A program made the translations under genes and the position numbers. Source: Sutterella massiliensis (lineage in GTDB: Bacteria > Pseudomonadota > Gammaproteobacteria > Burkholderiales > Burkholderiaceae_F). From it: 64,000 bases of DNA. Position 1 is the stretch's first letter, and each line of letters starts with the position of its first letter. The DNA lies in the NCBI RefSeq assembly GCF_016899755.1, contig NZ_JACJJC010000002.1, positions 184,504 through 248,503 of the forward strand, read 5' to 3'. The notes below the pieces were generated by a model that was not told the origin of the DNA, did no database searches, and worked only from the letters and a program-made list of their open reading frames with translations. Positions 48,584-58,370 of this stretch are shown piece by piece.

Positions 48584-49855
48584 TCAAGCAGCGGACTTGC
48601 CGTAGACAGGATGCGCGGCGACGAGTTCGGCGACCTCTTCGCACACGCGGGCGAGCACCGCTTCGTCTTCGGGTGCTTCAAGCAGATCGACGATCAGCTC
48701 GGCCGTGCGGCGGCAGTCCGCTTCGCTAAAGCCGCGCGTCGTCACCGCGGGCGAACCCACGCGGATGCCCGACGTGACGAAGGGCGTCTGCGGATCGTTC
48801 GGAATCGCGTTCTTGTTAACCGTGATGTTCGCTCGGTCAAGGAGCGCTTCGGCCGCTTTGCCCGTCAGTCCGAGCGAGCGAAGGTCGACAAGCATTACGT
48901 GGCTTTCCGTGCGCCCCGACACGATGCGCAGTCCGCGCTGCGCGAACGTCTCGGCCATCGCGGCGGCGTTTTTGACGACGGCACGCTGATATTGGACGAA
49001 ATCGGGCTTGAGCGCTTCGCCGAGCGCGGCGGCCTTCGCGGCAATCACGTGCATGAGGGGGCCGCCCTGCGTGCCCGGGAAGACCGCCGAATTGATGCGC
49101 TTTTCAAGATCCGGACGCATGAAGATCAGCCCGCCGCGCGGACCACGCAGCGTTTTGTGCGTGGTCGTCGTCACGATGTCGGCATGTCCAAAGGGCGTCG
49201 GATAGAGACCTGCAGCCACAAGCCCCGCATAGTGAGCCATGTCGACCATGAAAAGCGCCCCTGCGCGATGCGCGATCTCGGCCATGCGCGCGAAATCGAT
49301 GCGAAGCGAATAGGCCGACGCCCCGGCCACGATGAGCTTCGGGTGATGTTCGAGCGCGAGCGCCTCAAGAGCTTCGTAATCGATCGCTTCGTTGGCATCG
49401 AGCCCGTAGGGTACCGCCCGGAAGTAGCGCCCCGACATATTGAGGTGCATCCCGTGCGTGAGGTGTCCGCCTTCGGCAAGCGACATTCCCATGAAGACGT
49501 CTCCGGGCTCGAGTACGGCGAAGAAAGCCGCCATATTGGCCTGCGCGCCCGAGTGCGGCTGCACGTTCACGGCGTACTCAACGCCGTGGGGCGCGCAAAA
49601 AAGCGCCTTGGCGCGCTCGATTGCCAGACGCTCGACGGCGTCGACGTATTCGCAGCCGCCGTAGTAGCGCTTGGCCGGATAGCCCTCGGCGTATTTGTTC
49701 GTGAGACAGGAGCCCTGCGCCGCCATCACGGCGGGCGAAGCGTAGTTTTCGCTCGCGATGAGTTCGATATGGTCTTCCTGGCGCCGCGCTTCCGCGTCGA
49801 TCCACTGCCAGAGCGTCGGGTCAAGCGAACGAGGGCATTGCGTGGTGTCGTACAT
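48584..49855 (-). CDS. glyA: Serine hydroxymethyltransferase
   Basis: GlyA interconverts serine and glycine and feeds one-carbon units to folate, with PLP. The PLP lysine lies in [43 protein letters not shown] and [15 protein letters not shown] are family blocks. The length is 423 residues. GGGAGGACC precedes the start. Confidence 0.98.
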   Translation of the reverse strand: MYDTTQCPRSLDPTLWQWIDAEARRQEDHIELIASENYASPAVMAAQGSCLTNKYAEGYPAKRYYGGCEYVDAVERLAIERAKALFCAPHGVEYAVNVQPHSGAQANMAAFFAVLEPGDVFMGMSLAEGGHLTHGMHLNMSGRYFRAVPYGLDANEAIDYEALEALALEHHPKLIVAGASAYSLRIDFARMAEIAHRAGALFMVDMAHYAGLVAAGLYPTPFGHADIVTTTTHKTLRGPRGGLIFMRPDLEKRINSAVFPGTQGGPLMHVIAAKAAALGEALKPDFVQYQRAVVKNAAAMAETFAQRGLRIVSGRTESHVMLVDLRSLGLTGKAAEALLDRANITVNKNAIPNDPQTPFVTSGIRVGSPAVTTRGFSEADCRRTAELIVDLLEAPEDEAVLARVCEEVAELVAAHPVYGKSAA

Positions 49856-49886
49856 CGGAGGGTCCTCCCTGAAAAAGAATGGCTTT

Positions 49887-49930
49887 GAAAAAACGCCCGC
49901 AGTCCGTTAGAAAAAGGAGCCGCGGGCGTT
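49887..49930 (-). terminator. Terminator upstream of glyA
   Basis: On the minus strand AACGCCCGC pairs with GCGGGCGTT and a run of T residues follows. It ends transcription of the PEBP-family gene just before glyA. Confidence 0.75.
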
Positions 49931-49978
49931 TGCTGATGCGTCTCAAGAGCGCGGCAACGCGCCCCTTGCGGTGCTCGC

Positions 49979-50575
49979 TCAGCCCGCGAGCGCTGGATTG
50001 AGCGTGTAGCGCCCGACGATTTCGGCCGTGTCGAGCACGTGCCCTTCGATCGCCACCTCAACGTCGCTCATGCGGAACGGCTCGGGCAGCGCCAGGCGCT
50101 CGACATCGAGCGCTACGACGACAAAGCGGTAGAAATGCCAGCGAGCGTCGAAAAAGGGCGGGCACGGTCCGTCGTAGCCCGTCCCGACGGCGCCCGGCGC
50201 CGGCACGCCGCCGCGGCTGTAGTCGTTGATGCCTGTGCAGCCGAAACCCGCGGCGAGCTTCTTGTCGTTTGCGAGTTCCCCTTCGGCGACACTCGTAACG
50301 GAAACGGGAATATTGGCCTGTACCCAGTGCACGAAGCGGCGGCGCAGCTGCATCGCCGGCAGATGGCCACCCGCATCGCGTCCGTCGAAAACGGTCGGCA
50401 CATCGTCGTCGATGCAAAAGAGCACGAAGCTCTTCGTGCCTTCGGGCGCCTCGCCCCAGGCAAGCGCCGGGTTGAGGTTGTCCGAATCGATCGTACCTCC
50501 GGGACCAATACGCCCGTAGGCGCAACGCGCCGGAATGCGCGCCCCCATTTCAAACGTTTCGCTTCGAATGAACAT
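49979..50575 (-). CDS. YbhB/YbcL-family (PEBP) protein
   Basis: This belongs to the phosphatidylethanolamine-binding / Raf-kinase-inhibitor-like fold. NPALAWGEAPEGTKSFVLFCIDDD, given here in parts (NPALAWGEAPEGTKSF, FCIDDD), FVHWVQANIP and the YDGPCPPFFDARWHFYRFVV ligand site are typical. The length is 198 residues. There is no signal peptide, so it is cytoplasmic. The cellular role of bacterial members is unclear. Confidence 0.9.
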   Translation of the reverse strand: MFIRSETFEMGARIPARCAYGRIGPGGTIDSDNLNPALAWGEAPEGTKSFVLFCIDDDVPTVFDGRDAGGHLPAMQLRRRFVHWVQANIPVSVTSVAEGELANDKKLAAGFGCTGINDYSRGGVPAPGAVGTGYDGPCPPFFDARWHFYRFVVVALDVERLALPEPFRMSDVEVAIEGHVLDTAEIVGRYTLNPALAG

Positions 50576-50641
50576 AACTGAGACCCTCCTGCTTCTCGAC
50601 GCGCGGCAAGCACCTTTTCGAAAAGCCGCTCGCGCGGCGCA

Positions 50642-51079
50642 CTAAAACCTGAGCCAGAAAGTGGCCGGCCCGTCGTTGACGAGCGAAACCTGCATCTCGG
50701 CGCCGAATTCACCGGTTTCGACGGCGATGCCCTCCGCGCGCAGCGCCGCAACGAAGTCGTTGAAGCGCGCGAGTCCCACGTCGGGCGGCGCCGCCCGCGA
50801 AAAGCTCGGGCGGTTGCCGCTCAAGCAATCGGCCGCAAGCGTGAACTGCGAGACGGCAAGGATGCTGCCGCCCGTATCGCGGATCGAACGGTTCATTTTC
50901 CCCGCCTCGTCGGCAAAGACACGAAGCTTCACCGTTTTCTGCGCGGCCTTGCGAACCGTCTCATCCGTGTCTTCGGGCTCGGCGCAAACGAGCGCGAGGT
51001 AGCCCGGTCCCGTCCGGCCGACCTCGCGGCCCTCGACGCGAACGGCCGCCTCGATCACGCGCTGCAAAAGAACGATCAT
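50642..51079 (-). CDS. dtd: D-aminoacyl-tRNA deacylase
   Basis: Dtd removes D-amino acids, and glycine from tRNA-Ala, wrongly attached to tRNA. The SQFTL motif and the NDGPATFWL cross-subunit motif with Gly-cis-Pro are present. The length is 145 residues. It lies next to tyrS, whose enzyme can mischarge D-Tyr. Confidence 0.97.
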   Translation of the reverse strand: MIVLLQRVIEAAVRVEGREVGRTGPGYLALVCAEPEDTDETVRKAAQKTVKLRVFADEAGKMNRSIRDTGGSILAVSQFTLAADCLSGNRPSFSRAAPPDVGLARFNDFVAALRAEGIAVETGEFGAEMQVSLVNDGPATFWLRF

Positions 51080-51121
51080 CGCCTGTGACTCCCTTTCGCT
51101 AGGTCAACGACTGCCGAGCCC

Positions 51122-52378
51122 TCAGGCCACCGTCACCTTGGCCCACTTGCGCTTGCCGACCTGCAGCACGAACGATTCGCCCTGCGCGATCTGCAGCTTG
51201 CGGTCGCGGATCTGCTCGCCGTTGATGCGCACGCCGCCCTGATCGATATTGCGGTTGGCTTCCGCGGTTGAGGGCACGAGCCCGGTCTGCTTGATGAGAA
51301 GACCGATGCCGATGTGGCCGTCCGTTGAGGTCACGGTCACTTCCGGCATATCGGAAGGCATCGCGCCCTGGCGGAAGCGGTTGTTGAATTCGGCTTCGGC
51401 GGCATCTGCGGCGCTCTTCGAGTGGAAGCGCTCGACGATTTCCTTGGCGAGCATCACCTTGGCGTCACGCGGGTTGCGGCCTTCGTCGCAGGCCTTGCGC
51501 AGCGCGGCGATTTCGTCGTTGCCGCGCAACGAAAGCAGATCGAACCAATTCCACATCAGGTCGTCGGAAATCGACATGACCTTGCCGAACATGTCGTTGG
51601 GCGCGTCTGTGATGCCGATGTAGTTCTTCTTGCTCTTGCTCATCTTCTGCACGCCGTCCAGGCCGACGAGGAGCGGCATCGTGAGGATGCACTGCGGCTC
51701 CTGACCGTACTGACGCTGCAGCTCGCGGCCGACCAAGAGGTTGAAGCGCTGGTCGGAGCCGCCGAGCTCAAGATCGGCCTTCAGCGCAACGGAGTCGTAG
51801 CCCTGCATGAGCGGATAGAGCAGTTCGTGCATGGCGATGGGAAGCTCCGCGGCAAAGCGCTTGGCAAAGTCGTCGCGCTCCAAGAGGCGAGCGAGCGTGT
51901 AGCGGCTCGCAAGCTGGATCATGCCGACGGAGCCGAGCCCGTTGCACCACTCGGAGTTGTAGCGCACTTCGGTGCGCTCGAGGTCGAGCACGAGGCCCGC
52001 CTGGTTGAGATAGGTCTGCGCGTTTTCTTCGATCTGCTCGCGCGTCAGGGGCGGACGCGTCGTGTTGCGCCCAGAGGGATCGCCGATCGCCGCCGTGAAG
52101 TCGCCCACGAGGAAGATCACCGTGTGACCGAGGTCCTGGAGCTGGCGCAGCTTGTTGAGCACGACCGTGTGGCCGACGTGAATGTCGGGCGCGGTCGGGT
52201 CGAGCCCGAGCTTGCAGCGAAGGGGTTCGCCCGTGGCCTTCGAGCGCGCGAGCTTCTGCTCGAACTCCGATTCGATCAGAAAGGAGTCCGTGCCGCGGCG
52301 AATGAGCGCCATCGCTTCGCGGATCTCGTCGGTAACGGGGTAAAGCTGCTTAGCCGCCTCTTTCTTTTCTTCTGCCAT
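51122..52378 (-). CDS. tyrS: Tyrosyl-tRNA synthetase
   Basis: TyrS charges tRNA-Tyr. The class I signatures HVGH and KMSKSKKN are present, and an S4 RNA-binding domain forms the C-terminus ([20 protein letters not shown]). The ATG at 52378 ([14 protein letters not shown]) gives 418 residues; the upstream in-frame extension is Arg/Pro-rich and not family-like. The ribosome site is weak. Confidence 0.96.
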   Translation of the reverse strand: MAEEKKEAAKQLYPVTDEIREAMALIRRGTDSFLIESEFEQKLARSKATGEPLRCKLGLDPTAPDIHVGHTVVLNKLRQLQDLGHTVIFLVGDFTAAIGDPSGRNTTRPPLTREQIEENAQTYLNQAGLVLDLERTEVRYNSEWCNGLGSVGMIQLASRYTLARLLERDDFAKRFAAELPIAMHELLYPLMQGYDSVALKADLELGGSDQRFNLLVGRELQRQYGQEPQCILTMPLLVGLDGVQKMSKSKKNYIGITDAPNDMFGKVMSISDDLMWNWFDLLSLRGNDEIAALRKACDEGRNPRDAKVMLAKEIVERFHSKSAADAAEAEFNNRFRQGAMPSDMPEVTVTSTDGHIGIGLLIKQTGLVPSTAEANRNIDQGGVRINGEQIRDRKLQIAQGESFVLQVGKRKWAKVTVA

Positions 52379-52864
52379 GATGTTGATGCTGTTGAGGTGT
52401 AGTGAATTCGGTCCGAGGGCTGCTGCCGCGCCGACGATCGGTGCGGCGCGCGGGCGGCCTCTGAGAGGAAAGCGGACGGGCAAACGCACCGGGCGCGCAA
52501 ACACCGGTGCTTTCGGGAGCGCGCACGACAGTCGTCCTGCGTTTGTCGCGGTCCGAAAACTCATACTTTACCTCGGCTTGCGCCGCAGGATCCGCATCCA
52601 ATTGAAAAAGCCGCGGCTTTGACACGCAACGCACGCCCCCGGAGGTCTAAAATGCCGCCCGAGTCTGCGGCGGCCCATCGCGATGCTTTCGCGATCTTTT
52701 TTCACCAATTTCACGGCATCCGAGGCGATCGAGCATCACTTGATCATCAGAGGCTCCGTTCGTGCCTTTCGTGCCCGGAAAGCCGCAGCGCCCGCCGCTA
52801 TTGCAACACTTCTTTTTTCCTAAGGGGCGCGTCTTCATGAGCGGCGCGCCGGCACTCGAACAAC
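52379..52864. other. Divergent region, tyrS / M23 peptidase
   Basis: This 486-base gap has no supported gene. It includes a perfect 14-base palindrome AAAGCCGCGGCTTT (52607–52620) and an isolated TTGACA just after it. The best minus-10 nearby (TAAAAT) is 23 bases further on, too far for a standard promoter. I see no T-box or other tRNA-sensing leader for tyrS. Confidence 0.4.
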
Positions 52865-54529
52865 ATGACGGCACCGTCCATCGTCTCGGCCAACCTCAGA
52901 CACATCGGCCGACAGTACCTGCGGCTGCAGAGAAGCCTCGCGCAGAAATTCCGGCTTTCGCTTGCACGTCGCCGCACCCGCGCCGCCGCCTGTGTCGGCC
53001 TGCTCGGGCTCGCCTTCGGCGGCGCCGCGCTCGCGCTCGTTGCGGGCCCGAATCTTCGCAGCTACGGCTCGCTCGAACAGACCGTGCGCGCGCCGATTGC
53101 CGCACCGAACCTCTCCGAAGAGATACGCGCAGCCGTGGGCGTCGGCGACTGGCGTCCCGTGCACGTTGTAGCGCGACCGGGCGAAACCCTTATGTCGCTT
53201 TTTTCGCGCCTCGGCATCAACGATCCCGAAGCCTACGAATTCATCAGCACGACCCCTAAAACCGAACCCCTCTGGATGCCGCAGACGGGCCAGTACGTGA
53301 CGACGGGGGTCGCTCCCGACGGCAAACTCATCTACATGCGCCTCTTTATGGAGGGCCCCTACGAGCGCGACAACCGCACGGTCGAAGTGATGCGCGTAGC
53401 GGGCAGCTTCGCCGTCTCGGTGCTGCCCTACAACTTCGCAACGAGCGAAACGCTCGTCTCGGGCACGGTCGGCAAGACCCTCTGGGACACCGCGCAGACG
53501 CTCGGCATTCCCGATTCGGTGCTCGAGCAGCTCGAAGCCGTCTGGGACCGCGCCGACAATCCCGTGCGCACGATGCAGCCCGGCGACACGCTGCGGCTTG
53601 TCTATGAAAAGAAGTTTGCCGACGGGCGCTTTGTGCGCAACGGCCAGCTTCTAGCCGTTCAGATCATCGAGGACGGCCACCGCGTCACGACGCCGCAGGT
53701 GCACGAGGCGTTCTGGTTTTCCGACGGCGAGCACGCCGGGAGCTTCTACGCACTCGACGGCCGCTCGGCTTCGCAGACCTTCATGCGCGTGCCCCTTGAC
53801 GTCAAGGACATTTCCTCGGAATTCGCGCCGCTGCGCCGCCATCCGATCACCGGGCAGCTGCGTTCGCACAACGGCACCGACATGCGCGCCCCCTCGGGCT
53901 CGCTCATCTTTGCGGCCGCCGACGGCAGCATCGAGCGCGTCGCCTACGAAGCGCGCGGCTACGGCCACTATGTCACGATCAATCACGGCCTCGGCCGCAA
54001 GACCCTTTATGCGCACATGCGCAAGGTCGCCAAAGGCATCCGGCCGGGCATGCGCGTCAAAAAAGGCCAGGTAATCGGCTTTGTCGGCATGACGGGACTC
54101 GCTACGGGCCCGCACCTGCACTACGAACTCATGATCGACGGCGTGCAGATCAACCCGCGCACGGCCGATCTGCCCGACACGGAAAACCTCTCACCCTATC
54201 AGCTCGCGCAGCTGCGCGCGCAGACGGCGGCCATTCAGGAAAAGTTCGAAGTGGCTGCCGAGCTCGAAGGCAAGCCCTCGCCCGGACGAATGCTCGCCGG
54301 TCAAATGAAGCGCGAAGCGCAGGCCGATGCCGAGCAGGAGAAGGCGGCGCTCGAGAGCGCGTCGGCCGAAGACGCACAGACCTCCGACGAAGGCAAGACG
54401 GCGCAAAGCGCGCGCAATGCACGCTCGGGCGGCCGCAGCGAAGGCAGTGCCCGAAACGTTTCGATCGAGCAAAACGGCGTGCGCGCCCGCGCCAAGCACC
54501 TCGAGCCCGCCGACGCACGGGAGCACTGA
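52865..54529 (+). CDS. M23 family metallopeptidase (peptidoglycan endopeptidase)
   Basis: The product is a membrane-anchored LytM-type peptidase. A basic N-terminus and one membrane helix (about residues 40–60) are followed by an OapA/LysM-like region with VVARPGETLMSLFSRLGI, a stalk domain, and the M23 domain. Zinc residues are H335 and D339 (HNGTDMRAP) and H419 (HLHYEL), so it should be active. The last 110 residues are Ala/Glu/Arg-rich and look disordered. The length is 554 residues. It is followed three bases later by anmK, a turnover kinase, in the usual betaproteobacterial order. Confidence 0.93.
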   Translation: MTAPSIVSANLRHIGRQYLRLQRSLAQKFRLSLARRRTRAAACVGLLGLAFGGAALALVAGPNLRSYGSLEQTVRAPIAAPNLSEEIRAAVGVGDWRPVHVVARPGETLMSLFSRLGINDPEAYEFISTTPKTEPLWMPQTGQYVTTGVAPDGKLIYMRLFMEGPYERDNRTVEVMRVAGSFAVSVLPYNFATSETLVSGTVGKTLWDTAQTLGIPDSVLEQLEAVWDRADNPVRTMQPGDTLRLVYEKKFADGRFVRNGQLLAVQIIEDGHRVTTPQVHEAFWFSDGEHAGSFYALDGRSASQTFMRVPLDVKDISSEFAPLRRHPITGQLRSHNGTDMRAPSGSLIFAAADGSIERVAYEARGYGHYVTINHGLGRKTLYAHMRKVAKGIRPGMRVKKGQVIGFVGMTGLATGPHLHYELMIDGVQINPRTADLPDTENLSPYQLAQLRAQTAAIQEKFEVAAELEGKPSPGRMLAGQMKREAQADAEQEKAALESASAEDAQTSDEGKTAQSARNARSGGRSEGSARNVSIEQNGVRARAKHLEPADAREH

Positions 54530-54532
54530 GCT

Positions 54533-55714
54533 GTGAGCGCGGACTTTTCGCGAGCGGACTGCCTCACAACAATCGGCGTCATGTCGGGGACGAGCCTTGA
54601 CGGCGCCGATGCGGTAGCCGTGCGCTTTGAGCGTTCAACGGCCCGTGCGCTTCGCATGACGCGCCTCGGGCACGCTTTCCTGCCGATGCCCGATGCACTC
54701 CGGTCCGAACTCCTCTCGCTCGCTCTCGGGCGCGGTGCCGACGAAATCGAGCGCATGGGCACGGCGAGCGTAGCGCTCGCAAATCTCTACGCCGAGGTTG
54801 TCGAAAAGCTTCTCAGCGAGAACGGCATCGATCGCGGGACGGTTGCCGCCATCGGAGTGCACGGTCAAACGATCCGTCACCGCCCCGAGAAGGGCTTCAC
54901 GCTGCAGCTCAACCACCCGGCGCTCGTTGCTGAGCGCTGCGGCATTGATGTCGTTGCCGACTTCCGAAGCCGCGACGTCGCCGCGGGCGGCGAAGGCGCG
55001 CCGCTCGTACCCGCTTTTCATGCACAGGCTTTTGCGGGCGACGAACCGACAGCCGTACTCAATATCGGCGGCATCGCCAACGTCACGATTCTTCCGCCGG
55101 CGGCGCACATTGCCGAAGGGCGCGCAGCGGTTCTCGGGTTCGATACGGGCCCGGGCAACATGCTTCTTGACGCCTTCATGCAGACGCGTTTTGGCCAAGC
55201 CTGCGACCGCGACGGCGCGCTCGCTCGCACGGGCCACACGATCGAAGCGCTTCTCGAACGCTGTCTCAAGGCCCCGTATTTCGCGCTTGCGGCACCGAAG
55301 TCGACCGGCCGAGAACTCTTTGGCATCGACTGGCTCGAAGCGCAGCTCGAGGGCTTTGCCGAATGCGCACCCGCCGACATTGCAGCGACGATCACGCGGC
55401 TCACGGCCCGGAGCGCCGCAGAAGCACTCGCGCGCTACGCGCCCGAAACCAAGCGCTTCATTGTGGCCGGGGGCGGCAGTCTCAATCCGACCCTCATGGC
55501 GATGCTCGAAGAAGAGCTCAAGTGCCGCACGGCGGTCGAATGCGTTGCCGACACCCGCATCTGCGGCATCGACCCGATGGAAGTCGAAGGCGCCGCCTTC
55601 GCGTGGCTCGCTCAAGCTTTCCTCGCGCGCGAACCCGGCAATCTGCCTGCCGTCACGCGAGCAGCGGGGCCTCGCATTCTCGGCGCGCTCTACCCGGCAC
55701 GCTGCACGCCTTGA
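54533..55714 (+). CDS. anmK: Anhydro-N-acetylmuramic acid kinase
   Basis: AnmK opens and phosphorylates 1,6-anhydro-MurNAc during wall recycling. GVMSGTSLDGADAVAV, GVHGQTIRHRP, FDTGPGNMLLDAF and VAGGGSLNPTLM are family motifs. The GTG start at 54533 follows the M23 stop by three bases, with GGGAG upstream. The length is 393 residues. Confidence 0.96.
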   Translation: MSADFSRADCLTTIGVMSGTSLDGADAVAVRFERSTARALRMTRLGHAFLPMPDALRSELLSLALGRGADEIERMGTASVALANLYAEVVEKLLSENGIDRGTVAAIGVHGQTIRHRPEKGFTLQLNHPALVAERCGIDVVADFRSRDVAAGGEGAPLVPAFHAQAFAGDEPTAVLNIGGIANVTILPPAAHIAEGRAAVLGFDTGPGNMLLDAFMQTRFGQACDRDGALARTGHTIEALLERCLKAPYFALAAPKSTGRELFGIDWLEAQLEGFAECAPADIAATITRLTARSAAEALARYAPETKRFIVAGGGSLNPTLMAMLEEELKCRTAVECVADTRICGIDPMEVEGAAFAWLAQAFLAREPGNLPAVTRAAGPRILGALYPARCTP

Positions 55715-55723
55715 AGAAATCGT

Positions 55724-55765
55724 AAAAAAAGCCCGCGGACCCGGTAGCAGCCGAGTCGAGCGGGC
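55724..55765 (-). terminator. Terminator after erpA
   Basis: On the minus strand GCCCGC pairs with GCGGGC and seven T residues follow. It sits between the convergent anmK and erpA genes. Confidence 0.75.
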
Positions 55766-55796
55766 ATAGCTTGCACCGAAAACGGGCAGACCGAAT

Positions 55797-56186
55797 TCAG
55801 ACGCTGAAGGAAGAACCGCAGCCGCAGGTCGTTACGGCATTGGGGTTGTCGATCACGAACTGTTCGCCCGTGAGATCTTCCTTAAAGTCGATCTTCGCAC
55901 CGACGAGGTACTGATAACTCATCGAGTCGATCAAGAGCGTCACGCCGCCTTTTTCCATCACGGCGTCGTCGTCGTTTTGCGTTTCATCGAACGTGAAGCC
56001 GTACTGGAAGCCGGCACAGCCGCCGCCCTGCACGAAAACGCGAAGCTTGAGATTGGGATTGCCCTCTTCATCCATCAGCGCCTTCACCTTGGCAACGGCC
56101 GCGTCGGTAAACGTGATCGGATCCGGAATAAGCTCCGGAACCTCCTCCTGCACGCGCTGATCTTGTGCGGTGTTCGCATCAGTCAT
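55797..56186 (-). CDS. erpA: Iron-sulfur cluster insertion protein ErpA
   Basis: ErpA is an A-type carrier that delivers Fe-S clusters to target enzymes. The three conserved cysteines are C57 ([11 protein letters not shown]), C121 and C123 (CGCGSSFSV). The length is 129 residues with a slightly long N-terminus. It lies next to the rplM–rpsI operon, as in other Burkholderiales. Confidence 0.96.
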   Translation of the reverse strand: MTDANTAQDQRVQEEVPELIPDPITFTDAAVAKVKALMDEEGNPNLKLRVFVQGGGCAGFQYGFTFDETQNDDDAVMEKGGVTLLIDSMSYQYLVGAKIDFKEDLTGEQFVIDNPNAVTTCGCGSSFSV

Positions 56187-56307
56187 TCGAGTGACTCCAT
56201 TCGAAGAGATACCGCTGCGGCTTTCCCGCCGGCGGATTTTGTAAATGAGGGAAGTATCCTACACCATTGTCGAACGGCTGCGAAACTGTGAGCCGAATCG
56301 AAAATGC

Positions 56308-56350
56308 AAAAAAGCCGCTCGCGACCCGAAGGATCGCATAGAGCGGCTTC
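56308..56350 (-). terminator. Terminator after rpsI
   Basis: On the minus strand AAGCCGCTC pairs with GAGCGGCTT, followed by a run of six T residues. Confidence 0.85.
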
Positions 56351-56404
56351 TTTGTTTTCGCAGCAGAGGCTTGGAGGCTTCTGCCGCGAAGAACGCTGCG
56401 GCAA

Positions 56405-56797
56405 TTAGCGCTTGCTGAACTGCTTGGCGCGGCGGGCCTTGCGAAGACCAACCTTCTTACGTTCGACTTCGCGAGCGTCGCGGGTCACGAGGCCAGCGTT
56501 CGAGAGAACGGACTTGAGGCCTTCGTCGTAGTCGATGAGCGCGCGGGTGATGCCGTGACGGACGGCGCCGGCCTGGCCGGATTCACCACCACCGTGAACG
56601 TTGACCATGATGTCAAACGTTTCGACGTTTTCCGTGAGCTGAAGCGGCTGCATGACGATCATGCGGCCCGTTTCACGCTGGAAGTACTGATCAAGGGGAC
56701 GGCCGTTGATCACGATCTTACCGGTGCCGCGCTTGATGAAAACACGCGCGACGGAGCTCTTGCGACGGCCGGTGCCGTAGTTGTAGTTGCCGATCAT
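56405..56797 (-). CDS. rpsI: 30S ribosomal protein S9
   Basis: S9 is part of the small-subunit head, and its basic tail reaches the P-site t[32 protein letters not shown] and the C-terminal [16 protein letters not shown] are standard. The length is 130 residues. It is cotranscribed with rplM. Confidence 0.99.
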   Translation of the reverse strand: MIGNYNYGTGRRKSSVARVFIKRGTGKIVINGRPLDQYFQRETGRMIVMQPLQLTENVETFDIMVNVHGGGESGQAGAVRHGITRALIDYDEGLKSVLSNAGLVTRDAREVERKKVGLRKARRAKQFSKR

Positions 56798-56815
56798 CTT
56801 CGAAATCCTGCTGAA

Positions 56816-57244
56816 TTAGAGATCAAGGACCTTGGGTTGCTGAGCCGTATGCGGATGTTCGGCACCGGCGTAGATCTTGAGCTTCTTGATCATGGCGTAG
56901 CCGAGCGGTCCCTTCGGGAGCATGCCCTTGACGGCGATTTCGAGGGCGCGGCCCGGATGCTTGGCCTGCATTTCCTTGAACGTCGTTTCGTAGATGCCGC
57001 CCGGATAGCCCGTGTGACGGTAGTACGTCTTCTTACCGGCCTTTTCAGCGGAAAGAACGAGCTTGTCGGCGTTGACGACGACGATGAAGTCGCCGGTGTC
57101 GACGTGGGGGGTGTATTCGGGCTTGTGCTTGCCGCGCAGGCGCAGAGCGATTTCAGCGGCCAGACGGCCGAGCACCTTGTCACTGGCATCGACCACGAAC
57201 CAGTCGCGCTTAACCTCAAGCGGCTTGGCCGAGAAGGTCTTCAT
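56816..57244 (-). CDS. rplM: 50S ribosomal protein L13
   Basis: L13 is an early-assembling large-subunit protein. With the start [20 protein letters not shown] (57244) the product is 142 residues, exactly the usual length; four extra in-frame codons upstream are ignored. [13 protein letters not shown] and [11 protein letters not shown] are conserved. Confidence 0.99.
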   Translation of the reverse strand: MKTFSAKPLEVKRDWFVVDASDKVLGRLAAEIALRLRGKHKPEYTPHVDTGDFIVVVNADKLVLSAEKAGKKTYYRHTGYPGGIYETTFKEMQAKHPGRALEIAVKGMLPKGPLGYAMIKKLKIYAGAEHPHTAQQPKVLDL

Positions 57245-57559
57245 TGCGTTCACCATATAAGTTTGTTGGACGAAAGCTGCTGCACAACGGATGGCGCCGT
57301 CTTTTGGCGTGCTGCCGCTTCGGCCGAGTTGTTCTTAACGGATGCCCGCGTTCACCGAATCGGTCCGCGGAGCATCGAATACGGATGTTTGCGTTTCAAC
57401 TCCAATCTGCCGCGCGGCGCCAGTGGAAAAAAGGGGAGCAATCCGCACCGACCAGAGTCAAAGCGCGGATTTTAGCCGAAGCACGAAAGCGGTGTCCACT
57501 CATGCGGACATTTTTTTGCATACTCGCCGCAAGAGGCCCGATTGGGCCGCGCGCAGCGG
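57245..57559. other. Leader and promoter region of rplM–rpsI
   Basis: This 315-base gap between marC and rplM holds the promoter at 57469–57498 and a leader of about 215 bases. Some rplM leaders carry an autoregulatory L13-binding structure. I cannot confirm one by eye. Confidence 0.5.
57469..57498 (-). promoter_or_regulatory. Sigma-70 promoter of rplM–rpsI
   Basis: On the minus strand TGGACA (57493–57498) and TAAAAT (57469–57474) lie 18 bases apart, each matching 5 of 6 consensus bases. Confidence 0.7.
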
Positions 57560-58174
57560 CTATTTCGTCCCAATGCCCGGGAGCGAAGCAATATAGGAAG
57601 CAATGCCCGAGAGGAACATCTGCGTAGCCATCATCGCGAGGATGAGGCCCGTCAGACGCTCGATGGCCTGCGTCAGCTTGTCGCCCAAATGACGCTCGAG
57701 CCAATCGGCGCTCGCGAGCACGCAAAAGCTTGCAAAGCAAGTAATAAGAACAACCGCGGCCCACTCCCAGAGACGGTCCGGCGCGGAAGCGGCAAGCATC
57801 ATGATGGTCGCGAGCGTCGAAGGCCCCGCAATTGCAGGCACGGCAATCGGAACGATGTAGGGCTCTCCGCCCGGCGTATTGCCGAAAACGCCCTCGGGCG
57901 TCGGAAAGACCATGCGGATCGCCATCAGGAGCACGATCACGGCGCCGCCGATGCTGAGCGCGGCATCCGAAAGACCGATCGCGGTAAGAAAGCTCTTACC
58001 AAAAAGCATGGCAAGCAGCAGCAATACGGCTGCAATCAGGTTCTCGCGCAGAATCACCCAAACGCGCCGGCGGTTGGGCACGGTCTTCGTGCAGGCGAGC
58101 ACGATGGGAATGTTGCCGAGCGGATCGGCCATGAGGAGCATAAGCATGAGCCCGCCCCAGAAACTGTACTCCAT
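57560..58174 (-). CDS. MarC family (YhgN-like) integral membrane protein
   Basis: This is a six-helix inner-membrane protein of unknown activity. LLMADPLGNIPIVLACTK, ALSIGGAVIVLLMAIRMVF and PIAVPAIAGPSTLATIM are MarC/YhgN blocks. The ATG at 58174 is preferred over a TTG five codons upstream; GGGAGA precedes it. The length is 204 residues. The early link to antibiotic resistance for the family was later withdrawn. Confidence 0.9.
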   Translation of the reverse strand: MEYSFWGGLMLMLLMADPLGNIPIVLACTKTVPNRRRVWVILRENLIAAVLLLLAMLFGKSFLTAIGLSDAALSIGGAVIVLLMAIRMVFPTPEGVFGNTPGGEPYIVPIAVPAIAGPSTLATIMMLAASAPDRLWEWAAVVLITCFASFCVLASADWLERHLGDKLTQAIERLTGLILAMMATQMFLSGIASYIASLPGIGTK

Positions 58175-58370
58175 GGCGAAATCTCCCAATCAAAGAAAGC
58201 AGCGCGCGGCCGCTTTGAAAAAATCAGAGACGCAACCGTCCATAGCGGCGCATCAAACAAAACGAGGGAATCCGTTGGCGAACGAACTCCCCCGTCTGCG
58301 GCACTCAACTGTCGGCGTTTGAAGCAGCGATCAAATTACCTCAAACGCCTTCGTGAGCCTTACTTCGACC

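Noticed and set aside
52601..52650. TTGACA as promoter for the M23 peptidase gene
   Set aside because: The only minus-10-like sequence (TAAAAT) is 23 bases away, too far for a sigma-70 promoter.
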